Source: Palaemon carinicauda | Lineage: Eukaryota > Arthropoda > Malacostraca > Decapoda > Palaemonidae | Direction of reading: 5' to 3' | NCBI RefSeq assembly: GCF_036898095.1 | Contig: NC_090751.1 | Coordinates: 80,946,455 to 81,010,454, forward strand | DNA: 64,000 bases | In this document: positions 1 through 10,690 of the stretch, piece after piece | Numbering within the stretch: position 1 is the stretch's first letter | Layout of the letters: each line of letters opens with the position of its first letter | Notes under the pieces: model-generated | Seen by the model: the letters and a program-made list of their open reading frames with translations, nothing else | The model's database searches: none | What the model was told of the DNA's origin: nothing | Position numbers and translations under genes: made by a program

Positions 1-1190
1 GAAGTGATCGTAGTAAGGTCGATATCTGTCTTTGTAGATCTCTTTGAGCATTTGATGCCTATCTTCTCCAAACTCCTGACGCATCTTTCAGCTGTGCTCT
101 TAGCACTGCGTCTGTTACTGCTGTGAACTGGAGAGAGCCCAGTACTTTTTCTTGTTGGCGCCTTGAGATCCTGTCGGATTTCAGTAGTCTCTTGACAGAC
201 CCTGCGATCTCCCTCCTCTTCCCTGAGGGAATGGAGACAGTGGTGTGACATCAGGTTCCAATGGATTCCCAGCCATTGAAATTCTTTGAGCTGGAGAGAG
301 TCGAGACTTCTTGAAGTTGATCTTGAATCCCAGATGTTCCAGGAGCTGGATCATTTTCTTGGATGATTGCAGAAAAGCCGTCTTGGATGCTGCCCACACC
401 AGCCAGTCGTCCAGGTACACTGCTACCTGAACACCTTCTAGGCGTAGTTGTTGAACGACTGCGTCTGCAAGTTTAGTGAAGATCCTTGGGGCTATGTTTA
501 GTCCGAAGGGCATGGCTGTGAAGACATACTTTTTCTTCTGTAACTTGAATCCTAGGTATGAGGAGAGGGGGCGGCTGATTGGGAGGTGCCAGTAAGCATC
601 TGCTAGGTCTATCAAGACTGTGTACTCCCCTTTGGGTAACAGGGTCCTTATGTGTTGAAGCGTTAACATCCTGAACTTGCTGTTCTCTATGAATTTGTTG
701 AGTGGCGACAAGTCCAGAATGACTCTGAGTTTGTCCGAGTCCTTCTTGGGAACACAAAACAGCCTTCCCTGGAATTTGATGGACTATGCTTTCCTTATAA
801 CCTGTTTGCTCAAGAGTTCTAAGGTATATTCTTCTAATGAGGGGGTGGAGTGTAGGAAGAATTGAGAAAATGATATTGGAGACTTGTTCCATTTCCATCT
901 TAATCTATTCTTGATTAGGCTGTGGGCCCAGGGATCGAAGGTCCAACGATCCTGGAAGTGTTGGAGCCTCCTTACTACCTGAAGCATCTCATTGCTTCGG
1001 TTGTCCGGAGGGTTTACCTCCTCGACCGCGTCCCCCCCTACCTCGTGAGGGATGTCTAGAGGAACCCCGAAAGGTAGTGGTTTGCTTCTCAAACCCAGGG
1101 TTGAATGCTGGTGACTGGGCAACCAGCTGTTGAGGCACCACTTGGAAAGTGGTCTGTGGTTGAGCAACCACTTGGGCCACCGTGGTCATG
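1..1190 (-). pseudogene. DIRS reverse transcriptase fragment (copy A)
   Basis: Minus-strand fragment of a DIRS reverse transcriptase/RNase H polyprotein that would copy the element's RNA. The catalytic core is easy to see: motif A (VLIDLADAYWHLP) near 595-635, the FGLNIAPRIF motif near 470-500 and the active site YLDDWLVW near 390-420. The N-terminal stretch with WTFDPWAHSL lies near 900-950, in a different frame from the core, and the frame changes again near 285-300, so at least two frameshifts are present. The RNase H domain is beyond the window edge. Family assignment is firm; activity is not expected. Confidence 0.85.
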
Positions 1191-1204
1191 GTGACTGTAG
1201 GATG

Positions 1205-2867
1205 TTGCTGGGCAGGCCAAGAGGGAAGTCTAGGCTTCTTCGTCTTCCTTTTAGGAAGACTTCCTCTTTGACGAGATGCCCCACTTCTGGAGAAGGTTCC
1301 TATTCTCCGTGGCGGCTTTTTCTACTACCTCTTTGACTGCTTCATTCAGGAAGAGGTCTTCACCCCAGATGTTGGAAGATATCAGCTTCCTGGGTTCGTG
1401 TTTCACTGTTGCTGCAGTTCCTAGCCTTCGTGAATGCGTACAGGTCCTTCACTAGGGTGGCCATATGCATTTTGGCCAGGACCATGAGCATGTCTGGGGT
1501 GCTTTTTTGGCCTGCACACATCTCTATGCAGTTCTGTAGGGATAAGGATGCAGCAAGTCTCTCCTTAGTCTCTCGGTCCCTGCACAAGAGAAAGTCAGAT
1601 AGTTTAGGGAGATTTTCGCTGAACTGTCGTTCCGCGATATCTGCATCCAGCTTTCCTACTGTGAAGGTTAGGTGGACTTCCTTCCATTCCTTCTCTTCCA
1701 TGGGCAAGGCTAACGACAGAGGCCTACACTCCTCTAGTGTAGGGCATGGTTTGCCTGCCTCAACTGCCTTGGCAACAGCTTTAAAAGCCTTCGATGTAAA
1801 GGGGAAGACTATTGAAGCAGGAGCAAGAAAGGTAGGGTGTTTCTTGCTCAAGGCGGACACTTTCGAATTTGAATACCCCGCCTTCTTCAGGCTGCTCGAC
1901 AAGAGAGCCTGTACCTTATCGTGGTCAAAAACCATGACCTCCTTAGGTTCCGTCTCCTCTTTTGGTGCTGGCTCATGCTTCAGTCGAATGAAGCAATCAG
2001 AGTAAGCATTGTAGCTTGGACTGTATGTCGTCTAAGGGGACGGCTCCCATCTTCTCAGAGATGTAGAGTTTGCCGTTGGTAATCGGCATATACTCCGCAT
2101 GTCTTCAGGGATTCGTCTCGGAGCAGGGTGGAAGGTCTTGGACTCTAAGTCGCTTGTATGACCCTCGGGAGGCGGTGATCCGTGCTTCACGGAGCTCTCT
2201 TTCAAGCTTCGCTTTCCTTTCTTCACCTTGCTTGCGAATGTTCTCCATCAGTGCCGTGATATGAGCCAAAACTGCCTGGCTCATGTTGTTCAATGGAAGG
2301 GTCGGAGCAGAAGACGTAGAAAGTGTCGGCTCCAGTGCCGGCACAGGCAGAAGGGATTCCGACTCAGCATCATCTTTTTCTTCGGGAGGCAGAGTAGACT
2401 CCTCCTCGGGATCCTCCCTAAGGAGATCATTTTCAGTGTCCGAAGACACTTCAGACATCCTTTCCTCCTGGTGGATGTCCATGCCTTGTAACGCCTCACT
2501 GACATCCGTCTCGATGGCAATCTGGATGCAGGGAGGTCCAGGTCGTGTTGGGGGTACGACAGCTTCACTACCTGCTTTAGGGAACAGTGAGTTACGCATC
2601 CTGGCATTAGGTGGGTACGGTCCCGGAGAGTTCTTTTGGAACCCTCGTACCCTCTTGTGCAGCTTTTCTCGTGCTGCATCCCTCGACTCCGTTGACTTGG
2701 GGTCGTCGAAACCTTCGGCCATCATGGCCAAGCAGACTTTGCAGTTCTGGGGGTCACAGTACCGCAAGGGTTTCGGTGGTAATTGTGCAGGCGGCATGAG
2801 ACCTACACATCTTGTGATCACAGAAGTTCCTACTCCTGTGGTTACAGAAGATCACCTCACACTTCAT
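1205..2867 (-). pseudogene. DIRS gag-like protein (copy A)
   Basis: Capsid-type protein of the DIRS element, recognised by position and by similarity among copies A to D rather than by any named domain. The start is taken as the ATG at 2,867, because the Cys/His-rich N-terminus that follows it is shared with copies C and D. An extra C in a run near 2,775 shifts the frame relative to copy C. An acidic Ser/Pro-rich middle (2,105-2,700) leads to a conserved block starting with VFDHDK near 1,930 and including KMHMATLVKDLYAF near 1,450. A further frame change separates the two halves near 1,940-2,105. The intact length would be roughly 550 residues. Confidence 0.7.
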
Positions 2868-3369
2868 TTTGGGTTCCCCCTGTAAAGAAAGGAAAAATAA
2901 ATGAGTATGCGGTTGTTTATCACATTTGATAAACAGGTTATGCAAAATATTGATATTTGAACCATTATAGATTAGGATAGTTAGCTAGAAAGGAAATAGG
3001 AAAGGCACATACTTGTGTCTCCCATCCAGCCAATTGCTGTGACCTCCCCCAATATTAATGTTAGAATTTTCCTATTAAGGAAATTCAAAAGGAAGGGGTT
3101 CTAACCTCTGGGGATAGAACAAGTGTATACTAACACTAACCTTTCTCTAAGGGTTGTAATATTGTGGGGTAAGTTATAAGACTGATTACTATCAGTGTAT
3201 TGAAGGAATACTTCCTTTCAATATAAAATTGGTCTCAACAATAGATTGTGAAAGGATACACAGGGTATGTTAGAAAAGTAAACTATTATATACTTTATAC
3301 TATAGTTTTCTGCCTGCTGTATGTACTATACTGCAAATATACTGGCTACTGTATAATCATATACTGTAG

Positions 3370-3545
3370 TTCAGCCGACATGTTGCTGGCTAGGCTAGCA
3401 CCTGGCGGCACCGATCTAACCGGCCTGTTGTCGGTTGCGTTAGTACCTGGCAGCACCGATCCAGCCGGCGATACCTGGCGGCACCAGTCCAACCGGCATA
3501 CTACTGGTTGGGCTAGTACCTGGAGGCACCGGTCTACCCGGCGGT
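3370..3545. repeat. GC-rich minisatellite in DIRS leader A
   Basis: Imperfect tandem units of very roughly 55-60 bp built around GGCTAGCACCTGGCGGCACC and variants ending in CCAGCCGGC. About three units are visible here. Copy C (14,745-14,815) has about one unit and copy D (26,540-26,605 and 26,995-27,170) several, so the array varies in length between copies. Confidence 0.7.
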
Positions 3546-4001
3546 AGTACAAAAAGAGAGAAAGCATGGAATGGAGGGGTTCCTTATTAATGTATGTACA
3601 GTAAATAAGGGTGTAGGTATATAACCTTACTGCCTTCCTCCCGAATGAGGGTTCAAATGGAAGGGAATAATGAATCATTCAAGCTTCCACCCAGCCACAA
3701 ACTCTGTTGCCGGCACTGCCGGATTCAGGGATGTGGAAGGCAGTCCAAGGGAGGACTGAAGAACACTCAAAGACAAAGGGGTCTCCCACCGGCAGCCGTC
3801 ACAGCCGGCACAACCTTTCCCGGAGCCTTGTGTCAGTAGGGGAAAGTCGGAGCGTCTATCAAGCTGCCTAAGTAGGAACCCGGTCGGTACTACAATCTAG
3901 TCGACAAGCGGGGAGAATATAGGACGACGGCCACAGAATTTCGATAGCTAGGCTATCGTAAAAGGACAGAGAGGGGCAGGGAAAGGGTCTTGTATGTAGT
4001 G

Positions 4002-4242
4002 TTAGGAGATGGCGGCAGGATTGCCGCCATTTCTAAACAGGGGTGAAACTTCGTTTCAATATCGGCGGCATCCTAGGCAGCAGAAGAATACCTATTCTTC
4101 AGCGTAGGGTCTGCCGAAAGTGTTAGGAGATGGCAGCAGGATTGCCTCCATTTCCAAACAAGAGTGAAGCTTCATTTCAATATCGGCGCCATCCTAGGCG
4201 GCAGAAGAATATTTTTTCTTCAGGCTAGGGTCTGCTGAAACA
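4002..4242. repeat. 121-bp tandem duplication in DIRS leader A
   Basis: Two near-identical 121-bp units, beginning at 4,002 and 4,123 with TTAGGAGATGGC and containing the GGCAGGATTGCC core and a CCTAGGC-GGCAGAAGAATA segment. Copy C has one unit (about 15,282-15,400) and copy D about two (27,625-27,870). Confidence 0.8.
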
Positions 4243-4462
4243 AGACTTGTCTTCTAGTCCGCAGGGGAGAAGGTGGCGGCAGTATACTACAACTTCAGGT
4301 GCGGCTTAGTGAGACTAAACCTCCTACGCCAGCAACTTTAAGCCAGCAGGGGGATGACTACTCACCCTGCAGTTCAGCCGGCGGCATAAAATCTGAATAC
4401 TCTGAGGTTCTGTCGAAAACCCAAGCCAGGATACTTGCCGGCAAGGGTGGGAGACAGGAAAG

Positions 4463-4484
4463 TTATCGTGTTCGAACACGATAA
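4463..4484. repeat. Perfect 22-bp palindrome at DIRS A/B junction
   Basis: A perfect 22-bp palindrome (half-site TTATCGTGTTC) sits where the leader of minus-strand copy A gives way to the gag of plus-strand copy B. The right half encodes the gag codons corresponding to FDHDK in the other copies. The left half is its exact inverse, as expected from a fold-back or template switch during reverse transcription or end joining. Confidence 0.8.
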
Positions 4485-5387
4485 AGCGCAGGCCATCCTT
4501 CTCCCTGAAGGGAGCCGAATATTACAATTCTGAAGTGTCAGCTCTGAGCAAGAAACATGCTACCTTTCTTGCCCCTTCCTCGATCTCATTTCCCTTTACA
4601 GAGAAAGCGTTCGACTCTGTCGTCAAAACTGCCGTCGAGGGAAAACCCTGCCCGACTTTGGAAGAATGCAAGCCATTCTCGCTTGCACTGCCTACCAATG
4701 AAGGATAGTGGAAGGATGTCCACCTAACCTTCTCCGTCTCCAAACTAGACCCGGAGATTGCAGGACAGCAGTTCAATGAGAACCTTCCTAAATCGCCAGA
4801 CCATCTTCTGAAGAAGGAACAGGAGTCGAAGGAAAACCATGCGGCGTCCCTCTCTAATCAGAACTGCTTGGAACTAAGTGCGAGCTAGCATAATGTCCTG
4901 AAAATCTTCCTTTTCCTAGCCAAGTCTCACATGGGTACCCTTGTGAAGGACTTTTACGCTCTCCTCAGGGCGAGGAGAGCTTGCAGAGAGTTCGTCCTGG
5001 CGGTAGCAACCATCCGGCACGAACCAAGGAAGTTGATTACCTCGAATATCCTGGGTAAAGACCTCTTTCCACAGGATCTGGTCTAAGAGGTCATTCTGAA
5101 GGCAGCATCGGAGAACAGGAACCTTCTCCAAAAATGGGGCATGTCCTCGAAGAGGAAATCTTCTACGGAAGGAAGCCCCAACCCAGGAACAAGAGGGCAA
5201 GGAGACTGCAGAGACCTGCACAAGTCCCAGCCCTGACCATGACCACAATGCATCAGACCACTTTCAGATAGTCACTCAGTCACGGTTTGTAACCCTACCT
5301 CTGAGAGGCAGTCAACTTCCTTTCGGTTCAGCCAGAAAGGAAGAGGTTCTAGGAGAACTTCTTTAAAAGGTAACTTCTCTCGAGGAC
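4470..5387 (+). pseudogene. DIRS gag fragment (copy B)
   Basis: C-terminal two thirds of the DIRS gag in one frame, colinear with 1,940-1,200 of copy A. Conserved stretches include VSALSKKHATFLAP near 4,530, GKPCPTLEECKPFSLALP near 4,640, and HMGTLVKDFYALLRARRACR near 4,930. In-frame stops occur near 4,708, 4,888 and 5,085. The N-terminal Cys/His region is missing because the copy starts at the palindromic junction. Confidence 0.75.
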
Positions 5388-7290
5388 GTGGTTGCGGAGA
5401 AAAATCTGCAGAACCCCCAAGCAACGAGGGGTATCAGGAGGGGCAGACTCCCTCGTTTTCGGGATCGCTGGACCTTTGATCCCTGGGCCCACAGCCTAAT
5501 TACGAATGTACTTGGGTGGAAATGGAGCAAACCTCCACCCTGTTTTCCAGAATTCTTCCAACACTCCACCCCCTTGTTAGAAGAGTATATCGCAGAACTC
5601 TTGACCAAGAAGGATATAGGGAAAACGAAGTTCATTAAGCTCCAGGGAAGGCTGTTTTGTGTTCCGAAGAAAGACTCAGATAAACTCAGAGTCATTCTAG
5701 ACTTGTCTCCACTCAACAAGTTCATCGAGAACAATAAGTTCCGGATGCTTACTTTGCAACACATAAGGACCATTTTGCCAAAAAAGGGCTGTCATGGTCT
5801 CAATAGACCTGGCAGATGCTTACTGGCATCGCCCGATGAGTTGCCTCTTCTCCTCCTACCTAGGATTCAGACTACAAAAGAAGTAGTTTGTTCTCAGAGC
5901 AATGCCCTTTGGACTGAACACAGCCCCAACGATATTCACCAAGCTAGCAGACACAGTCGTTCAACAGATACGCACCGAAGGTGTTCAAGTGGTAGCTTAC
6001 TTAGACGATTGGTTGGTATGGGCAGCATCCAAGACTACTTGTCTGCAGGCAGCTCAGAAAGTGATCCAGTTTCGGAAACACTTAGGCTTCAAAATCAACC
6101 ACAAGAAGTCTCGTCTCACTCCAGCTCAACAGTTCCAGGGGTTGGGAATGCAACGGAACTTAAAGTCATACCACCTCTATATTCCATCAAAGAAGAGGAG
6201 AGAGATTAGCGGGATCTGTCAGGAGACTAATCCGTTACAAAAAGAACTTCAAAATGCCAACAGGAAAGAGTCTTGGGCTCTACAGTTCACAGAAGTGACA
6301 GACCCAGTGCTAAAGGTACGATTAAAAGATGCATCAGGAGGCTGGAGGAAATACACATCAAATGCTTGAAGAGATCAGACAATTAGAGCCGTGGTCCACA
6401 GCCAAGAGTCTAGCGCGGATAGTTTCCCTGCATCCACCACAACCTTCGGTAGTGATCCATACGGATGCCTCCTTGGAAGAATGGAGAGGTCACTCTCACG
6501 ACAGGAAGGTGCAAGGGATTGGGTCACGCCAGTTCTAAACCTTTCATATCAACATTTTGGAAGCTATGGCAGTGTCCCTGACATTGAAGAGACTATCTCC
6601 TCACAGATCAACCCATACCAGGTTGGTCCTGGACAACGAGGTGATAATAAAGTGTCTAAATCGACAAGGCTCGAGATCACCTCACATCAACCATGTGATG
6701 TTAGCCATCCTCTACCTGGCAAGGAAGAAGAGATGGCACCTATCAGCAGTTCATCTATAAGGGTTCCGCAATGTGACGGCGGACGCTGAAGCCAGGCGAA
6801 AGCCCATAGAGACAGAATGGTCCCTATACGCAGACTCATTCTCCTTCATCTTAGGAAAAGCCCCAGAACTGCAGACCGACCTCTTCGTAACGAGCGACAT
6901 CCAGAAACTATCTCGTTATGTAGCCCCTTACCTGGACCCTCAAGCAGAAGCGATGGATACCATGTCTCTAGACTGGAACAGATAGAATTATATTTACCTG
7001 TTTCCACCAACCAATCTCCTGCTAAAAGTCCTCGACAAGCTAAGATCCTTCAGAGGGACGGCAGCAGTGGTGGCCCCCAAGCGGCCCAAGAGCAATTGGT
7101 TTCCTCTAGTCCTAGAGTGGAACCTGAAGCTGTTTCCACTGCTGAATCGAGGGCTGTCCCAACCGGTCCAGAAGTTGACTGTCTACGCTTCATCCTCAAA
7201 AACCAACAGCCTACATCTCATGATTTTCTTGCTGCAAAGGTTCGGAATCTCAAGAGATAAAGTTGACTTCATCGAAGAGTACACGTCTTG
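5388..7290 (+). pseudogene. DIRS reverse transcriptase-RNase H (copy B)
   Basis: Replicative polyprotein of copy B. The thumb-proximal N-terminus has FRDRWTFDPWAHSL near 5,460. The frame shifts near 5,785, just before RT motif A, and motif B (MPFGLNTAPTIFTKLAD) and the active site YLDDWLVW follow at about 5,902-6,020. RNase H begins near 6,450 with an HTDASLEEW motif and continues past LNRQGSRSPH near 6,660. The C-terminal part (LQTDLFVTSDIQKLSRYV near 6,870, then FPPTNLLLKVL near 7,000) matches the block that follows RNase H in the other copies. A stop at about 6,984 and several frame changes show that it is dead. Confidence 0.85.
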
Positions 7291-8105
7291 GAATGGGTGA
7301 CCTTTGTGAAAGCAAGGAAACCGACAGAAATATCAGTATTTTTCTATCTTGCATTCTTCATACACCTCCACGAATAAGGCCTGGCCTCTACTACAATTAC
7401 TTCTCGTAAGTAGGCCCTGGCTAGACCACTTCTGTATGCTTTCGAGGTGGACCACTCAGGTGAAAATCTTTAATAAGATTCCGAAAGCATGTGCTAAACT
7501 CAAACCTGCAGCCCCACTAAAGCCCATCACGCAGTCTTTGGACAAAGTCTTGCACTATGCTTCTAACCTGGATAATGAAAACTGTACTCTAAAGGATTTG
7601 ACACAGAAAGTTATCTTTCTGGTCGCAATAGCCTCAGGGGCTATAGTTAGCGAAATAGTAGCCTTTCCTAGAAACCAAGGCCATATTCAGTTCCTGGACT
7701 CAGGAGAACTGAATTTATTTCCCGATCCTGCCTTTCTCACTAAGAACCAGCTACCCACCAAGAAGTGGGGTCCTTGGAGATTCTGCCCATTGAAGGAAGA
7801 TACCTCTCTGTGTCCAGTAGAGTATCTTAAGGTCTATCTTCAAAGAACTTTAAACTTTAAGGGAGGACTGCTCTTCAGAGGCGAAACCTCAGGATCGAAC
7901 CTATCTTTAAAACAACTGAGAGCGAAGCTCACCTACTTTATTCGCAGGACGGATCCTGACAGTACACCTGCAGGTCGCGATCCAAGGAAACTTGCTCGTT
8001 GCTGAACTTCTTTCAGCATATGGACTCGGAGAGACTCCGCTCGTACACTGGGTGGAAGTCATCCAGGATTTTCTACAAATATTACGCAAAGCAAGTACAA
8101 GAGAT
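7291..8105 (+). pseudogene. DIRS tyrosine recombinase (copy B)
   Basis: Phage-integrase-type tyrosine recombinase, which in DIRS elements integrates a circular DNA intermediate. The main open stretch (7,349-8,005) shows LDKVLHYASNLDNENC and LTQKVIFLVAIASGA. Two catalytic positions are altered compared with copy D: the box I Arg is Ile (ASGAIVSEIV) and the box II HDPR is RDPR. The C-terminal segment with the nucleophile Tyr context (FYKYYAK) lies near 8,070-8,090 in another frame after a frameshift near 7,990. This copy could not be catalytic as it stands. Confidence 0.85.
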
Positions 8106-8553
8106 AAAACACTTTGTGGTGGTGACCGGTAGTGTAATTAAACCTGCCGTCTAGTGCTGCGATGAACAGTGGACTGTTCTGGGATTTTAAAGTGCTTCGG
8201 CTGCATGGGTAAATGTACCCACTTGTTCATATCACAACTATGGTCGGCGCACTGTTCTGAGTAGGTGCATATCTGATCAATACACCACTGCCAAGTGAAC
8301 GTTTGCGTTACGGTGTCTTATGCATTTCCGAACATCTGACAACGTCAGATAGATTTGGTTTTTACATCTTCCATTGAGTGGCATTATTTTGATAATGTAT
8401 TTTGTATATTTTTTCTACACGAGAAAATATGAGTTCGATGTATTGTATGCTGGATCAGATACATACTTTGTTGTAACTACATTTGGATAATCTAGTTGCA
8501 TAACAAAATACTTAACCGTATTTGCATCTTATCACTGTTTCCTCAGTTATAAG
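8106..8553 (+). other. DIRS copy B 3' non-coding tail
   Basis: AT-rich sequence after the recombinase. Its first part (GCCGTCTAGTGCTGCGATGAA) matches the corresponding tail of copy C at about 9,730-9,750, after which the two diverge. No gene is visible. The boundary on the right is the start of the copy C terminal repeat. Confidence 0.6.
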
Positions 8554-8836
8554 CTATTGGCAGCTTTCTAAGGGATATTTGGCTACAGTGATACTCCCAG
8601 GGAATTGACCGTAGATCTCCAGAATTCTAACTCCTGTCGCGAGTATCCTTGAAATTTTTCTTAAGGATATCGCATAATATAAGGGGACGTATATCTTGAT
8701 ACGACACATGGCAATCTTCACCCCGAATAGCGTTTTCGCTTTGAGGGGGAAGAGTGGCGAAATTGAAGGGGAGCCGTTATTAAGGTTACCCTTCCTCCCC
8801 TACTATTACAGAGCTCCAAGATGGCGCTCATTCCTT
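8554..8836 (+). repeat. Left inverted terminal repeat of DIRS copy C
   Basis: About 283 bp beginning CTATTGGCAGCTTTCTAAGG and ending AAGATGGCGCTCATTCCT. Its reverse complement is found at 16,404-16,685 with only scattered differences. The inner edge holds CCAAGATGGCG, which resembles a YY1/Pho binding site. It also contains a G-rich GAGGGGGAAGAGTGG segment. Confidence 0.85.
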
Positions 8837-8919
8837 GTAGCATTGAGCATGGTGCTACAGATATAGTAGTTTCGGGAGGGATTATTACCTAAGCCTTTTC
8901 TTGGAAAAGGAGGGTGGGT

Positions 8920-9012
8920 CCATCAGGACGACATGGCAATCTCACCCAAAAATAGATTTTTTGCTTTGCTTCAAAATCCGTATTTTGGGCTCAACCCATG
9001 TCGTCCTGATGG
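8920..9012. repeat. Hairpin repeat in copy C 3' region
   Basis: A 93-bp hairpin with arms CCATCAGGACGACATGG (8,920-8,936) and its exact inverse (8,996-9,012). The loop carries the family hallmark AAAATAGATTTTTTGC and ends TTTTGGGCTCAA. The same unit occupies the same place in copy D (20,812-20,903). Confidence 0.8.
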
Positions 9013-9770
9013 AAGTTTACCAGAGAATTACTTGAAAGTACTGTATCTGTGGATTTGTATAAGTGCCTCAGCCTTGGATTAGCTTTTATATGGTCATCCA
9101 GACCATTGAGAGATATGACGATACCGTTATACGTCACTACCACTAATCATGAAACAATGTTAGGGCTTCCTGCCCCCTGCAGGGAAGTGTCTTTGCTAGA
9201 CAGTAAAAAGCTTTAAGGTTTGTATACGTGTAGTTACAAATATAAGTATCAATCAGATCTATTTGTTTCTATGTATCAGTACAATACGTAGGAATTTTAC
9301 TTAGGAAAATAAGTAAAAGAACTCCGGCTACTTTTTATTTTGCAACTTATGGGGCGTAATAAGATGCACATACACATTTTTATTCATTTATTTGAGTTAA
9401 GTGAGTAAATGGAGTAACATGTGTAATAAATATAAAAGAGAATTATACATTAAACATATACAGATAATGTTTTTCTACCTGAAAGGGAAGAAAAGGGTTA
9501 ATGCCACTCATAATAATTGATAAAATTATCAAGATAATTTTTACTGTAAATGTTGGATACTATCAACACTGTGTACAATGTACACATGGCACAAGTGTCA
9601 TTTGTATAATTCTTCACCTGAAAATTGAACAGTCTTAGTGTCACCAGGGTGACACTCACATAAAAGGATATTGCACTAGAAAGAGTCAACATCTTTTCAC
9701 CCGAATTGAGAGTCCCAATCAATTCACTATTCATCGCAGCACTAGACGGCAGGTTTCACTGCACTACTTG
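9013..9770 (-). other. DIRS copy C 3' untranslated region
   Basis: Non-coding 3' region between the hairpin and the recombinase, colinear with 20,904-21,640 of copy D. It is AT-rich and includes a CTGCCCCCTGCAGGGAAG segment conserved between the copies. No gene was found. Confidence 0.7.
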
Positions 9771-10690
9771 CTGCCATCACATAACGTTTGAGTTCATGCA
9801 CTTGCTTCGCATAATGTTTGTAAAACACTCTAGAGAACTTCCAACCAGCGTATGAGTGCAGACGCTCAAAGTCCATATACTGGAAAAAGTTCAATGAGGA
9901 AGCAATTTTTCTCGGATCATAGCCTGCGGGTGTACTGTCAGGATCTGCTCTGCGAATGAAGTAGGCGAGCTTTGCCCTCAGATGTTTGAGGGATAGGTTT
10001 GATACTGAGGTTTCGCCTTTGAAAAGCAGTCCTCCCCTGAAGTCTGAAGTTCTTCAAAGATAGACCTTTAGACATTCTACTGGACATAGGGAGACATCTT
10101 CCTTCAGAGGGCAGATTCTCCAGGGACCCCACCTTTTGGTGAATAGCTCGTTCTTGGCAAGAAAGGTAGGACCAGGAGAGAGATTCCGTTCTCCCGCTTC
10201 TGTGAACTGAATATGGCCCTCGTGTCTTGATAGGGCTACTATTTCACTAACTCTACCCCCTAAGGCTACAGCGAACAGGAATATCCCTTTTTGGGTTAGA
10301 TCCTTTAGAGAACAATCTTCATTGTTCAAGGCTGAAGCATAGTGCAAGACTTTGTCCAGAGACCATAAAATGGGCTTCAGAGGGGCTGCAGGTCTAAGTC
10401 TAGCGCATGCTTTCGAGATCTTGTTCAAGAATTCGCTCACCAGGTCCACCTGGAAGGCGTATAAAAGAGGTCTAGTTAAGGCTGACTTGCACGTAGTTAT
10501 CATGTTGGCAGCCAAGCCTTGTTCATGAAGGAAGGTGAAGAAAGACAAGCAGGAGTCTATTTCTCTTGGCCTTTTTGCTTTAACGAGAGCAACCCACTTT
10601 TTCCAAGACGATTCGTATTGTCTTCTGGTTGACCTTGACTTGTATTCTTCTTAGAAGTCTATACTGCCTTTTGAGATCCCAAATCTTTCT
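9771..10690 (-). pseudogene. DIRS tyrosine recombinase (copy C)
   Basis: Tyrosine recombinase of copy C in at least two frames. The N-terminal core-binding part (FTFLHEQGLAANMITTCKSA) is near 10,480-10,540. The catalytic part shows box I as GGRVSEIVALSR near 10,240, so the first Arg is retained. Next come FLAKNELFTKRWGPW near 10,140 and LKEDVSLCPVECLKVYL near 10,080. Box II reads YDPR rather than HDPR near 9,920. The nucleophile Tyr context (FYKHYAK) lies near 9,800-9,820. It is probably inactive because of the His replacement and the frame breaks. Confidence 0.85.

Larger units (their letters stand above)
1..4460 (-). mobile_element. DIRS-like retrotransposon copy A, 5' part
   Basis: This is the 5' portion of a DIRS-type (tyrosine-recombinase) retrotransposon read on the minus strand. 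From right to left it has a GC-rich leader (4,460-2,868), a broken gag (2,867 to ~1,205) and a broken reverse transcriptase that leaves the window at base 1. Assignment rests on the DIRS-style RT motif YLDDWLVW and on colinearity with copies C and D, which carry recombinase frames and inverted terminal repeats. The leader stops matching C and D at about 4,460, where copy B begins in the opposite orientation, so the 5' inverted repeat of A is missing. Recombinase and 3' end lie outside the window. Confidence 0.85.
2868..4460 (-). other. DIRS copy A 5' leader, non-coding
   Basis: About 1.6 kb without a credible gene. It is colinear with 14,233-15,620 of copy C and 26,040-28,085 of copy D, so it is the leader of the DIRS element. 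It mixes AT-rich segments with GC-rich blocks full of GCCGGC and contains two tandem-repeat zones listed separately. Matching to copies C and D ends at about 4,460, where the sequence switches to copy B. Confidence 0.75.
4463..8553 (+). mobile_element. DIRS-like retrotransposon copy B (5' truncated)
   Basis: Plus-strand DIRS element that begins inside gag and continues through reverse transcriptase, RNase H and tyrosine recombinase into a 3' non-coding tail. The tail stops where the inverted terminal repeat of copy C begins at 8,554. B is clearly diverged from A, C and D, so it is probably an older or different subfamily. It carries several in-frame stops and frameshifts and has no recognisable inverted repeat of its own. 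Confidence 0.85.

Noticed and set aside
1409..2885. Plus-strand frames opposite DIRS gag in copies A, C and D
   Set aside because: The minus-strand frames carry the conserved blocks shared by all copies; the plus frames are shadows.
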